Source of the DNA: Alkalicoccus halolimnae
Lineage (GTDB): Bacteria > Bacillota > Bacilli > Bacillales > Salisediminibacteriaceae
DNA: 64,000 nucleotides
Direction of reading: 5' to 3'
NCBI RefSeq assembly: GCF_008014775.2
Contig: NZ_CP144914.1
Location: 186,001 to 250,000 of the forward strand
A program made the translations under genes and the position numbers. The notes below the pieces were generated by a model, which had not been told where the DNA came from, made no database searches, and saw nothing but the letters and a program-made list of their open reading frames with translations. Positions within the stretch are counted from its first letter, which is position 1; each line of letters begins with the position of its first letter. Positions 18,399-26,738 of this stretch are shown piece after piece.

Positions 18399-18433
18399 AA
18401 ACCGGTCATGACGGAAGACGTCATGACCGGTTT
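18399..18433. terminator. Perfect hairpin, copy 2, downstream of the glpP-like gene
   Basis: This is an identical 15-bp stem and GAAGA loop to the copy at 17953. It lies 74 bases beyond the glpP-like stop codon on the minus strand. The T run is shorter (TTT), so as a terminator it is weaker than copy 1. Confidence 0.6.
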
Positions 18434-18506
18434 AGATCGTCGGATGCTGTACTTGTTCATTGGGAGAAAACATCCTTATGTAATTATTGAATCCGAAAGC
18501 TTCTTG

Positions 18507-19076
18507 CTACAACTGCCAAACATCAGTATTTGTTGAAGATACACCTATTGCCCCTTTACCAAGAGCAGCAACAACATCTTCTTTATCGCAAACCAGCCCG
18601 CTTGCGATAATGGGGATATCTATTTTCTCTTTTACCCATCCGATGGTTTTTGTCATGCCTCCTGGACAAATTTCGATAAAATCAGGATTAGAGTTTAATA
18701 TCTGTTTATCAATACTGTGATAGGACATGGAATCCATGAGGAAAAACCTGTGAATTGTAATAAATCCATAGTTTTTCGCCTGTTTTACCATCGGCGCTTT
18801 GGAACTGATGATCCCGTCTGCCTCCGTTGTTTCCTGCAGATAGTGCAGAATAATTTCTTTGGAGGAAACCCCTTCGAGCAGATCGACGTGTACAAAAGCC
18901 ATTTTGCCTTCAGCTTTAATCTTTTTAACCAGCTCTCCGACATTCATAATAGTTGATTTCAATATAAATACAGCTTCACATTCAGAAGACAGTGCTTTTT
19001 CCAGCGCTTCTTCCCCTTTAATTCCTGCAATGACAGGGTTTGATTCAATTCGTGATGAAAAATCGGCCAGGCTCAT
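18507..19076 (-). CDS. GlpP-family glycerol-3-phosphate-responsive antiterminator
   Basis: The protein has 189 residues from ATG 19076, placed 9 bases after AAAGGAG. It has the GlpP fold and motifs: NPVIAGIKGEEALEKAL, VFILKSTIMNVGELV, AFVHVDLLEGVS, DGIISSKAPMVKQAK, DFIEICPGGMTK and IIASGLVCDKEDV. In Bacillus subtilis GlpP with glycerol 3-phosphate prevents termination in glp leaders. No glpFK or glpD gene is visible here. Instead it sits between an SDR-oxidase-kinase operon and a divergent OpuC-type transporter, both with terminator hairpins in their leaders. It may therefore be a paralogue that controls this cluster in response to glycerol 3-phosphate or a related phosphate. Confidence 0.85.
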   Translation of the reverse strand: MSLADFSSRIESNPVIAGIKGEEALEKALSSECEAVFILKSTIMNVGELVKKIKAEGKMAFVHVDLLEGVSSKEIILHYLQETTEADGIISSKAPMVKQAKNYGFITIHRFFLMDSMSYHSIDKQILNSNPDFIEICPGGMTKTIGWVKEKIDIPIIASGLVCDKEDVVAALGKGAIGVSSTNTDVWQL

Positions 19077-19256
19077 ACAGGTCAGCTCCTTTACTATTAC
19101 GTACAATTGTAGACGTACTGGATAGATAACTCAAGTTATACGGATGCTGATGAACTGTAAAGAACAATTAAGAGTTTTTAATGGATCATACGCCTTTATA
19201 ACGCGTTTTACTTCTAAAGTCGAATCAATTATGATGAAACATGGTTACTAGAGTAT

Positions 19257-19306
19257 AGAGGAAAGTAACACTACTGTCGGAGTAGTGTGGCTTCCCTCTT
19301 TTTTTA
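19257..19306 (+). terminator. Leader terminator 1 upstream of the OpuC-type operon
   Basis: A long hairpin pairs AGAGGAAAG and ACACTACT with AGTAGTGT and CTTCCCTCT around GTCGG, followed by T7. The run of T is on the plus strand only, so it acts on transcripts heading toward the transporter genes at 19631. It is a candidate antitermination target of the neighbouring GlpP-like protein. Confidence 0.7.
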
Positions 19307-19491
19307 TGCTTAAAATCAGTTTTTGGAAGGAGGTTTCTGAGGAAAGCTCGAGGAACCGTAAGATCAAAAAATTGTTCATTGCAGATAATAGTCTGGTCTT
19401 CGCTGCATTTAAAGATGTAATGTGAAGAGGTGAACATAACAATGCATGATTGTATAACCGGGTACAGGATCTGACTCTGTGTTTACGGGGA

Positions 19492-19530
19492 GGGGGCATA
19501 TTCACTCCAAGTATAATGCCCTGTTTTTTC
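19492..19530 (+). terminator. Leader terminator 2 upstream of the OpuC-type operon
   Basis: GGGCAT (19494-19499) pairs with ATGCCC (19516-19521), followed by TGTTTTTTC. It is about 100 bases before the first transporter start. With terminator 1 it makes a 5' leader with two consecutive stops. The stem is short, so it is less certain than the first. The remaining bases of 19107-19573 show no gene. Confidence 0.55.
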
Positions 19531-19630
19531 TTATTTCTGCAATAAAGACAATCTAATTAGAAAAGCAATCCTAATGACAGATTTCTGCTCTCAAAAAAGC
19601 TGCAGATATTTAACGAAAGGAGTCGGTGAC

Positions 19631-20278
19631 GTGGGGGATTTCTTTGCCTATGTACAGCGGAATTACGGCGATATTTTATCGTACACATTAGAACACATTC
19701 AACTCCTTGGAGTAAGTTTAACAATCGCAATATTAATAGGGGTTCCGGTTGGAATTTACTTAACAACGAATGAACAGCTTGCTGAAACGGTGCTTCAGGC
19801 TGCTTCAATTATACTTACAATACCGAGTATTGCTTTATTTGGTGTCATGATACCGGTACTTTCTTTAATCGGCCAGGGGATTGGATTCCTGCCGGCTGTT
19901 ATAGCACTTATTTTATACTCTCAGCTGCCAATTATCCGCAATACGTATACCGGCATCAATAACGTAGATCCTAATATACGTGATGCAGCCAAAGGTTTGG
20001 GAATGACAACGATGCAGCGGCTTTTAAAGGTCGAAATCCCTAACAGCCTGCCGCTGATTATGGCAGGTGTACGCACGGCAACCGTACTGAGTATAGGTAT
20101 TGGTGCGATTGCAGCATTTATAGGCTCCGGCGGATTAGGAGTGCTGATAGACATGGGTATATCACGGGGGAACAGGAACATGATTGTAGCAGGAGCGCTT
20201 TCTATATCGATTTTGGCGATAACAGCCGATTTTTTCTTAAAAACCCTGCAGAATAAATTTTCTCCTAAGGAAGTCTAA
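19631..20278 (+). CDS. Quaternary-amine (OpuC/OpuB-type) ABC transporter permease
   Basis: It has 215 residues from the GTG at 19631, which lies 8 bases after AAAGGAG; the upstream in-frame ATG lacks a site. About five membrane helices are present. Family motifs are GVPVGIYLTTNEQL, IPSIALFGVMIPVL, LPIIRNTYTGINNVDPNIRD and GSGGLGVLIDMGISRGN. It forms half of the channel of an osmoprotectant or choline-type importer. The operon order permease-ATPase-permease-binding protein is a rearranged OpuC layout, since Bacillus opuC starts with the ATPase gene. The ligand may be a quaternary amine that is catabolised rather than stored, given the divergent enzyme genes. Confidence 0.9.
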   Translation: MGDFFAYVQRNYGDILSYTLEHIQLLGVSLTIAILIGVPVGIYLTTNEQLAETVLQAASIILTIPSIALFGVMIPVLSLIGQGIGFLPAVIALILYSQLPIIRNTYTGINNVDPNIRDAAKGLGMTTMQRLLKVEIPNSLPLIMAGVRTATVLSIGIGAIAAFIGSGGLGVLIDMGISRGNRNMIVAGALSISILAITADFFLKTLQNKFSPKEV

Positions 20279-20299
20279 TGAAAATGAAGGAGGAATCAT

Positions 20300-21274
20300 A
20301 TGATTGAATTTAAAGACGTATCAAAGATATATCCGGGAAACGTGAAAGCTATTGATAACGTTTCTTTGTCAGTGGAGCATGGAGAGTTCGTCGTGCTTCT
20401 GGGTCCATCCGGATGCGGAAAAACAACACTGCTCCGTATGGTGAATCAACTGGAAGATCTTACTGAAGGGCAGATCATCGTAAATGGTAAGAATATCAAC
20501 GAACAGAATAAAATTAATATGCGGAGAAATATAGGCTACGTTATTCAGAGTAACGGCTTGTTTCCGAATATGACTATCGAGGATAACGTGATGGTTGTTC
20601 CTAACATGCTTGGGTGGTCAAACGAAGAGCAAAAAGAACGTTTCGAATACTTAATGAATTTAATCGGTATGGATCCGGAGCAGTACCGACAGAACTTCCC
20701 GCATGAACTCTCTGGGGGACAGCAGCAGCGGATCGGTGTAGCGCGGGCCCTCGCAGCGGATCCACCGGTCATGCTGATGGATGAACCTTTTGGGGCTTTA
20801 GATCCAATCATCAGGAACAGCATACAGGATGAATTTCTAAACATTCAGCGGAAATTAAAGAAAACCATTTTATTTGTCAGTCATGACATAGATGAAGCTG
20901 TAAAGCTTGCAGACAAAATCGTTCTTTTAAAAGATGGCGAAGTCATGCAGGCTGATCGGCCCTCTGAACTGCTGAATCATCCAGCCAACGATTTTGTAGC
21001 AGAGTTCGTAGGGCAGGACAGCGTATTGAAAAGTTTGAGTCTTTACAGTGTTAAGGATCTTTCACGTGTACTTACTCTTGATGAAACGACATCGCCAAAA
21101 AAGAAGAGTGCTACTGTATTTAAGCCGAATGATTCTTTGAGAAACGTTCTATCCGCTTTGTTGAATCCTTCATCAACGCAGACGTTCATAGAGGATAATC
21201 AAGGAAATACTTTCGGACCTGTCACCTTAAGTTTAGTGGAAGATTTTGTTGAAAAGAACATAAAAAAACACTAA
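20300..21274 (+). CDS. Quaternary-amine ABC transporter ATPase, OpuCA/OpuBA type
   Basis: The 324-residue ATPase has Walker A GPSGCGKTT near residue 37, the signature LSGGQQQRIGVARALA and Walker B VMLMDEPFGALDP, then a C-terminal tail. OpuCA proteins have about 380 residues with two CBS repeats. Here only one weak CBS-like segment (ATVFKPNDSLRNVLSALLNP through TFIEDNQGNTFGPVTLSLV) remains. The usual osmotic-gating or c-di-AMP-binding CBS pair is thus shortened. The start follows GAAGGAGGAATCAT. It energises import through the two flanking permeases. Confidence 0.9.
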   Translation: MIEFKDVSKIYPGNVKAIDNVSLSVEHGEFVVLLGPSGCGKTTLLRMVNQLEDLTEGQIIVNGKNINEQNKINMRRNIGYVIQSNGLFPNMTIEDNVMVVPNMLGWSNEEQKERFEYLMNLIGMDPEQYRQNFPHELSGGQQQRIGVARALAADPPVMLMDEPFGALDPIIRNSIQDEFLNIQRKLKKTILFVSHDIDEAVKLADKIVLLKDGEVMQADRPSELLNHPANDFVAEFVGQDSVLKSLSLYSVKDLSRVLTLDETTSPKKKSATVFKPNDSLRNVLSALLNPSSTQTFIEDNQGNTFGPVTLSLVEDFVEKNIKKH

Positions 21275-21289
21275 GAAAAGGGGATCCCT

Positions 21290-22042
21290 TTGAATAAAAA
21301 AGCGATGATAGCGTGGATAGTCAAATTGATTTTCTGGGGTGTGATCATATCCTTTTTCTGGTGGGTATTTTCCAACAATATGTTTTCCCAGCTGACAGAA
21401 AATCCAGACCAGTTTTTGGGACTGTTGTCGAGGCACTTGCAGATCGTGTTAATTTCTTCTTCATTAGCCTTGGCCACTGCTATTCCGGCCGGAATCCTGA
21501 TGACGAGAAAAAATTATCAGAAATATGAGTGGCTGTTCGTTAATACAGCAAACCTGGGCCAGACGATTCCGAGCATTGCTATTTTAGCTCTGGCCATGGG
21601 ATTTTTAGGTATCGGTATTCAAGCGGCAATTCTTGCTTTATACGTGTATTCCCTGCTTCCAATTCTGCAGAATACGATTGCAGGCCTGAAATCTGTTAAC
21701 CCTGCGGCAAAGGACGCTGCACTAGGGATGGGAATGACTCCGGGTCAGATCCTGTTTAAAATAGAACTTCCCATGGCAGCTAACTCAATTATTGCGGGAA
21801 TTCGGACGGCAATTGTATTAAATATTGGTACTACAGCACTGGCATACTTAATCGGAGGGGGAGGACTGGGCGTCTGGATTTTTACCGGAATTCAGCTGTT
21901 TGATAATACGTATTTAATTTCCGGGGCAGTACCAGTAACTCTTCTCGCAGTAACGGTCGATCAATTATTTCGCCTGCTTCAATTTTTCATGGTGCCAAAA
22001 GGAATCCGTCTGGCACAAAAAGCGGCTGTTAATGCCGTATAA
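21290..22042 (+). CDS. Quaternary-amine ABC transporter permease, OpuCD/OpuCB type
   Basis: This 250-residue second permease starts at TTG 21290 after AAAAGGGG. Motifs parallel the first permease: LATAIPAGILMTRKN, QTIPSIAILALAMGFLGIG, LPILQNTIAGLKSVNPAAKD and GGGGLGVWIFTGI. About six membrane helices are likely, with an extra N-terminal one (IVKLIFWGVIISFFWWVF). It forms a heterodimeric channel with the product of the first gene and is followed by the binding-protein gene after about 100 bases. Confidence 0.9.
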   Translation: MNKKAMIAWIVKLIFWGVIISFFWWVFSNNMFSQLTENPDQFLGLLSRHLQIVLISSSLALATAIPAGILMTRKNYQKYEWLFVNTANLGQTIPSIAILALAMGFLGIGIQAAILALYVYSLLPILQNTIAGLKSVNPAAKDAALGMGMTPGQILFKIELPMAANSIIAGIRTAIVLNIGTTALAYLIGGGGLGVWIFTGIQLFDNTYLISGAVPVTLLAVTVDQLFRLLQFFMVPKGIRLAQKAAVNAV

Positions 22043-22060
22043 AGACCAGCTTTAAATAAA

Positions 22061-22123
22061 AGCTCTGTTAATGGAAACGAAAGCGACCCTTTATCACTTA
22101 TCAACTTTATTTTCAAGGTAGCC
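22061..22123 (+). repeat. Internally deleted copy of the long non-coding repeat
   Basis: AGCTCTGTTAA, the left terminus of the long repeat family, is joined directly to its right terminus: ATGGAAACGAAAGCG through TTATTTTCAAGGTAGCC. This 63-base remnant lies between the permease stop and the binding-protein ribosome site, so it is transcribed within the transporter operon. Confidence 0.75.
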
Positions 22124-22147
22124 TGAATAAAAGAGAGGATGTTTGAG

Positions 22148-23047
22148 ATGAAAAAATTAATTATGGGTATTTCTACACTGACAGCAAGCGCTGCAATGCT
22201 TACAGCGTGCGGGGGAGGCAACGATAAAGAAGTAACAGTAGGAGCAAAAAACTTCACTGAACAATTTATACTGGCAAAAATGACAGAGATTATGCTTGAA
22301 GAAAATGATTTCAGTGTGGATATGGCCGACAATATGGGGTCTACAGCACTCCGCCAGGCCCTGGAATCAGGAGAGGTAGGGGTGACATGGGAGTATACAG
22401 GCACCGGACTGATTACTTATAATGACGAAGAACCAATTTCCGAAAAAGACGAAGCCTTTGAAGCGATTCAGAGCATCGATGCTGAACAGGATATTACTTG
22501 GACCAACCCTTCCAATATAGATAACACTTATACACTTGTCATGAGAGAAGCAGATGGAGAAGAAAAAGGAATAGAAACAATTTCGGATTTAGCGGATTAT
22601 ATTAATGAAAATCCGGAAGAAATGGAATTTGCTACTGACGCAGAATTTGGAAATCGAGAAGATGGTCTTCCAGGTGTTGAAGAAACATATGGTTTTGAAT
22701 TTGGAAACAGTCAAGTAAATGAAATGAGCTATGGATTGAACTACGAAGCGTTGAATAATGAAGAGGTCGACGTTGCCATGGGTCATGCTACAGACAGTCG
22801 TATTGAGGAATATAATTTATATAACCTGGAAGATGATGAGCAGTTTTTCCCCTCTTATCACGCTTCTGTTTCTATGAGAACGGAAGTGTATGAGGAATAC
22901 CCGGAAATCGAAGAAATTCTGGAGCCGCTAAGTCAGGAACTTGACGGCGAAACAATGACAGGATTAAATTATCAAGTTGATATTGAGGATGAAAATGTAG
23001 ATGACGTAGCTCGAAATTATCTTCAGGAAAATGGTTTTATTGAATAA
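22148..23047 (+). CDS. Quaternary-amine-binding lipoprotein, OpuCC/OpuBC type
   Basis: The lipoprotein has 299 residues from ATG 22148 (GAGAGG at 9 bases). It has a signal with lipobox LTAC (Cys21) followed by GGGNDKE. The mature part shows type II betaine/choline-binding motifs: VTVGAKNFTEQFILAKMTEI, STALRQALESGEVGVTWEYT followed by GTGLI, and EEVDVAMGHATDSRI. It is very acidic, as in salt- or alkali-adapted organisms. It presents the ligand to the two permeases on the outer face of the membrane. The exact ligand (choline, betaine, glycerophosphocholine or another cation) cannot be told by eye. Confidence 0.9.
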   Translation: MKKLIMGISTLTASAAMLTACGGGNDKEVTVGAKNFTEQFILAKMTEIMLEENDFSVDMADNMGSTALRQALESGEVGVTWEYTGTGLITYNDEEPISEKDEAFEAIQSIDAEQDITWTNPSNIDNTYTLVMREADGEEKGIETISDLADYINENPEEMEFATDAEFGNREDGLPGVEETYGFEFGNSQVNEMSYGLNYEALNNEEVDVAMGHATDSRIEEYNLYNLEDDEQFFPSYHASVSMRTEVYEEYPEIEEILEPLSQELDGETMTGLNYQVDIEDENVDDVARNYLQENGFIE

Positions 23048-23060
23048 AACTCAACAAAAA

Positions 23061-23106
23061 ACAGCTCCTCCGGATCATCATGACTTTCTGGAGGAGCTGT
23101 TTTTTA
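23061..23106. terminator. Terminator of the OpuC-type operon
   Basis: ACAGCTCCTCC pairs with GGAGGAGCTGT, followed by T6 and preceded by A6, 14 bases after the binding-protein stop. It could act in both directions. The following 115 bases show no gene. Confidence 0.88.
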
Positions 23107-23220
23107 CATTCTGCAAAGGATAAGTCTATTGCCGTGTGCAGAAGTCTGAATACCGGGTAAAAAATTTTCTGATTAGAACAAGGCAGTGATGAAAGCTTAA
23201 TAAATACAGATCAAAAGAAA

Positions 23221-23598
23221 TCAGGACATCCGGGTGAGTCCGAAAATCAGTGCTCCTACGATCACTGCAGTATCAATCGCAGTAAGTGCTGCCTGCTTCG
23301 GCTCTGTTCCGTGATTCAATTCAAAATAGATCCGCAATACTCCGTCGATGAAAATCAGTACAGCGAGAATGGTAAGCACAACGGGAAAGAGGGCCATATT
23401 GACGAGCGTATATAGAAAAAAAGCTGTCAGAAGCAGATAGCAGACACTGAGAACAATGCGTATTTTCTGGTGAGCCGGGGTAACGGCCTCTTCGAAAAAA
23501 CCACCCTCTTCGCCCTGAATGCCGGCAATCTGCTTCACAAAAGAGCGGAGCAGAAGCCAGGCGGCGACTATGAGTGCGATCATAAAAATAATAAACAT
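23221..23598 (-). CDS. Small integral membrane protein, DUF4181-like
   Basis: The 125-residue protein has four hydrophobic segments: residues 1-18, about 48-65, 68-88 and 106-122. An acidic loop (GIQGEEGGFFEEAVTPAHQK) sits between the first two. Length and layout resemble small Bacillus membrane proteins of the DUF4181 kind, a tentative match. The ATG follows AGGAGGT at about 9 bases, which supports a real gene. The next gene upstream is a GNAT acetyltransferase on the same strand. No function can be assigned. Confidence 0.65.
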   Translation of the reverse strand: MFIIFMIALIVAAWLLLRSFVKQIAGIQGEEGGFFEEAVTPAHQKIRIVLSVCYLLLTAFFLYTLVNMALFPVVLTILAVLIFIDGVLRIYFELNHGTEPKQAALTAIDTAVIVGALIFGLTRMS

Positions 23599-23666
23599 CG
23601 TATTCCGACCTCCTCTTTATTTCCTTTCCCTGTAGAAAAGAAAAAGTAACGGTCTCCCATAAGAGG

Positions 23667-24128
23667 TTATTCCTCCAGAGACAAAGTAAAAATTTCTTCC
23701 CCGTTTTCGGGATCAATAAGTCCGGCGGGCGAAAACCCGCACCTTTCATAAAAAGATTTGGCAGCTTTGTTCTCTTTCATTACACTTAAAACGATCTCCC
23801 CGACATTAAAATGTTCATCAATATATGCTGTAATAAGAGAGAGGAACCTTCCTCCAAGCCCCTTCCCCTGGTAATGGGAGTCGATCATAAACCGGTCCAG
23901 CCAGATATACTTTTCTGCTTTATTTTCTGCGCCGATCATTATAAATCCTACTGCGTGATCTCTTTGGTAAAGTCCGAAGCACCGCCAGCAGTTGCCGGTA
24001 TCATAAAACGATTCCAGAATCGACACAGCATTGCTTTCAATAAATTCCTGTTGATTCCTCTTAAGAGTAAGCGCTGTGATGGGACGCCAGTTGACGGCAT
24101 TGACCGGCCGGATGCTTAAATCTGTCAT
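23667..24128 (-). CDS. GNAT-family N-acetyltransferase, possibly diamine/polyamine type
   Basis: The enzyme has 153 residues from ATG 24128, with GGAGAG 5 bases upstream. It has a GNAT fold with the acetyl-CoA loop at HYQGKGLGGRFLSLI (about residues 87-101) and the C-terminal VMKENKAAKSFYERCGF motif. The acidic DRFMIDSHYQGKG stretch resembles BltD/PaiA-type spermine or spermidine acetyltransferases. It transfers acetyl from acetyl-CoA to an amine in the cytoplasm. The substrate is inferred from family resemblance only. Confidence 0.82.
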   Translation of the reverse strand: MTDLSIRPVNAVNWRPITALTLKRNQQEFIESNAVSILESFYDTGNCWRCFGLYQRDHAVGFIMIGAENKAEKYIWLDRFMIDSHYQGKGLGGRFLSLITAYIDEHFNVGEIVLSVMKENKAAKSFYERCGFSPAGLIDPENGEEIFTLSLEE

Positions 24129-24381
24129 AGTGTCTCTCCGTTCTATTGGATGTTCTCTGTTAAAGATTAGTATACCTGTTCTTTCGTTTAAGAGAAATGA
24201 AAAACACCGGGAACGTCTTTTCAAAGATAGCTCTGGTAAAGGAAGTTTGATTTTGATAAATGTAGAAAGCTCCGCTATTAACAGGCATCCTTGTCGTGGA
24301 AGATATCCGGCTTCCCCTTCAGCACCCCTTTCCTCTTCATGTATAATAAGCTATAAATGAAATAGGAAGGCGGTGCGGCGG

Positions 24382-26037
24382 ATGGCTGAATGGAGCGGGT
24401 ATGATATGAAGAATTACATAAGCAGCAGGCAGGCGAAGTGGACGCTTTCGTTTAAAATGATGATCCTTACCGCAGTGCTTCTGACAGCTGTCCTCGGCAT
24501 CGTCGGCGTATTCTTTTACCAGCTGCTCGGTGATTCGCTGGAGCAGCAGATGGGGGAGCGGGCGCTCAGCGTGTCAAAAAGCACCGCAGAAATCCCTGAA
24601 CTGAGAGAACGGATGGCCGGTGCGGAGCCGGGAATGGACGTCCAGGACCTGATTGAACCGATCCGGCTCGCTTCTGAGGCGGAGTTTATCGTCGTCGGTG
24701 ATCTGCAGGAACGGCGCTATTCCCATCCGGATCCCGACCTTCTCGGTCAGCGGATGGTCGGTGAGGATAATGACCGTGCTCTGGAGGAAGGCCTCGCCTA
24801 CGTCTCCCGTGCAGAAGGTTCGCTCGGCCCGTCCATCCGCGGTAAAACACCGCTCCGCGATCCGGACGGAGAAATTATCGGCGTCGTTTCCGTCGGCTTT
24901 TTAGTCGAAGACGTGCAGAGCGTCGTGCAGGCTTACCGCAGCGAGCTGTTTTCGGCGATCGCCATCGTGTTTGCGATCGGGCTTGCCGGAGCGCTGGTCA
25001 TTGCCCGTTACATAAAAAGAGCGCTTTTCGGAATGGAGCCCGAAGAAATCTCTTACCTGCTTCTCCAGAAAGAAACGATTCTCCAGTCTGCGCATGAAGG
25101 AATTATCGCTGTCAATAAAACAGGCGGTCTCACATTGATCAACAAAGCCGCCCAGCGCATGCTTCATATTGAGGGAGAAGATCTTTCCGGATACATCGGC
25201 AGACCCGTGCAGGACGTACTGGCAAATTCAAGGCTTCCGGAAGTGCTCGAGAGCGGAGAGAGCCAGTACGATGAAGAAATGACGTTTGGAGAATATATTG
25301 TCGTAGCGAACCGCGTACCGCTGTATGAAAACAAGCAGCTCGTCGGGGCGGTCTCCACATTCCGCAATAAAACTGAAATCGAGCGGCTGACGAAAGAGCT
25401 TTCCCGGGTGAAGGAATACGCAGAAGGGCTGCGGGCCCAGACGCACGAATTTTCCAACAAGCTGTATACGATTTCCGGACTGCTTCAGCTGAATGAAACC
25501 GAAGAAGCGGTGCAGTACATCCGGCAGGAAACGAAAACTCAGAAGTCCTGGATCAGACAGCTTATCGAAAAAATTTCCGACCCGATGCTCAGTGCCCTTC
25601 TGCTCGGAAAGATGAATCAGGCACTTGAGCTCGGCATTCATATCGATATTGATGAAACGAGCAGTATCCGCAGATCCCTTTCCTCCAGGCAGCGGCAGGC
25701 GCTGATTACCGCCCTCGGGAATACGATCGATAACGCTATTGATGCCGTCCGTACACTTTCGGAGGAGGAGCGGACGATTCAGCTGTTTTTCACCGATATG
25801 GGCGGGGACATTTTATTTGAAGTGGAGAACGGCGGCCCGGGGATTCCAGAAGCGCTGCAGCATAAAATATTTGAGCAGGGATTTTCAACGAAACAAGGCG
25901 GGCACCGCGGCTTCGGACTTGCCCTCTGCAAACGGGCCCTGGAAGACATCGGCGGCACGCTTTCGCTCGAAAGTGATGAAGAGAGCGGTACCTGCTTTAT
26001 TTTGACGATTCCATCGGAAAAGGAGGAAACACGATGA
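24382..26037 (+). CDS. Sensor histidine kinase of the DcuS/CitA family
   Basis: This 551-residue membrane sensor has a first helix at about residues 24-46 (MMILTAVLLTAVLGIVGVFFYQL), an extracytoplasmic sCache/PAS domain, a second helix near 190-210, a cytoplasmic PAS domain (ETILQSAHEGIIAVNKTGGL) and a kinase core. The phosphorylated His lies in LRAQTHEFSNKLYTISGLLQL, with HATPase boxes NTIDNAIDAV and GFSTKQGGHRGFGLALCK. I prefer ATG 24382 over GTG 24373 because GGAAGG is then correctly spaced. Family members sense C4-dicarboxylates or citrate. The citrate carrier gene downstream points to citrate or a related acid. It overlaps the regulator gene by four bases. Confidence 0.93.
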   Translation: MAEWSGYDMKNYISSRQAKWTLSFKMMILTAVLLTAVLGIVGVFFYQLLGDSLEQQMGERALSVSKSTAEIPELRERMAGAEPGMDVQDLIEPIRLASEAEFIVVGDLQERRYSHPDPDLLGQRMVGEDNDRALEEGLAYVSRAEGSLGPSIRGKTPLRDPDGEIIGVVSVGFLVEDVQSVVQAYRSELFSAIAIVFAIGLAGALVIARYIKRALFGMEPEEISYLLLQKETILQSAHEGIIAVNKTGGLTLINKAAQRMLHIEGEDLSGYIGRPVQDVLANSRLPEVLESGESQYDEEMTFGEYIVVANRVPLYENKQLVGAVSTFRNKTEIERLTKELSRVKEYAEGLRAQTHEFSNKLYTISGLLQLNETEEAVQYIRQETKTQKSWIRQLIEKISDPMLSALLLGKMNQALELGIHIDIDETSSIRRSLSSRQRQALITALGNTIDNAIDAVRTLSEEERTIQLFFTDMGGDILFEVENGGPGIPEALQHKIFEQGFSTKQGGHRGFGLALCKRALEDIGGTLSLESDEESGTCFILTIPSEKEETR

Positions 26038-26738
26038 GCCGATCCTATACCGTCTTTATCGTAGAAGATGATTTCCGGGTGGCGCAGATCAGCCGGAAAT
26101 TTGTGGAGAGTGTACCTGGTTTCGAAGTTGCCGGGGAAGCGAGGTCGGCAGCGGAAACAAAAGCTGCACTCGGCGAAGAACCGGTTCCGGATATTATCAT
26201 TCTCGATGTCTTTATTCCGGATACAGAGGGGATGGATCTGTTTAACTGGATCCGTCGTTATTATCCTTCGGCCGCCGTCATTATGCTCACAGCGGCCGGG
26301 GAAGCGGCAGTCGTGGAGGAAGCTTTCCGCGGAGGCGCCTTTGATTATATGGTGAAACCGGTCGATAAGGAGCGTTTAAGTGAATCACTGCTGCGCTACG
26401 CAGAGCAGGCACAGACATTTCGGGAAAAAGAAGAATTTACGCAGGACGAAATCGACAGGCTTTTCCATATCCAGGTCCAGAAAAAGGGCGGACGCCAGGA
26501 GAGCGCCGGGGACCTGCCGAAAGGAATTGATCCGATTACGCTCCGGCACATTGAGGAAATGATCGGATCCGAAGCAGGCGGAATTACGGCCGTGGAAGCG
26601 GGGAAAGTGATCGGGGCAAGCCGATCCACGGCGAGAAGATATCTGGAATACCTCGTTAAGACAGGCAAAGTGGAAGCACTTCTGAATTATGGGGACGTCG
26701 GCCGTCCGGAACGCAAATACGTCCGGAAAAATCCGTGA
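26034..26738 (+). CDS. Response regulator of the DcuR/CitT (CitB) family
   Basis: The 234-residue regulator has a receiver domain with acidic pair EDD near residue 11, phospho-acceptor Asp in IIILDVFIPDTEG and Lys in MVKPVDKERL. A CitB-type C-terminal helix-turn-helix follows (ITAVEAGKVIGASRSTARRY followed by LEYLVKTGKVEALLNYG). It is translated from an ATGA overlap with the kinase gene. It probably activates the citrate carrier gene 158 bases downstream. Confidence 0.93.
   Translation: MSRSYTVFIVEDDFRVAQISRKFVESVPGFEVAGEARSAAETKAALGEEPVPDIIILDVFIPDTEGMDLFNWIRRYYPSAAVIMLTAAGEAAVVEEAFRGGAFDYMVKPVDKERLSESLLRYAEQAQTFREKEEFTQDEIDRLFHIQVQKKGGRQESAGDLPKGIDPITLRHIEEMIGSEAGGITAVEAGKVIGASRSTARRYLEYLVKTGKVEALLNYGDVGRPERKYVRKNP

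Noticed and set aside
17996..18490. Frames of 106-109 residues between the two identical hairpins
   Set aside because: They have no start with a ribosome site, no recognisable motif, and they span a terminator hairpin.
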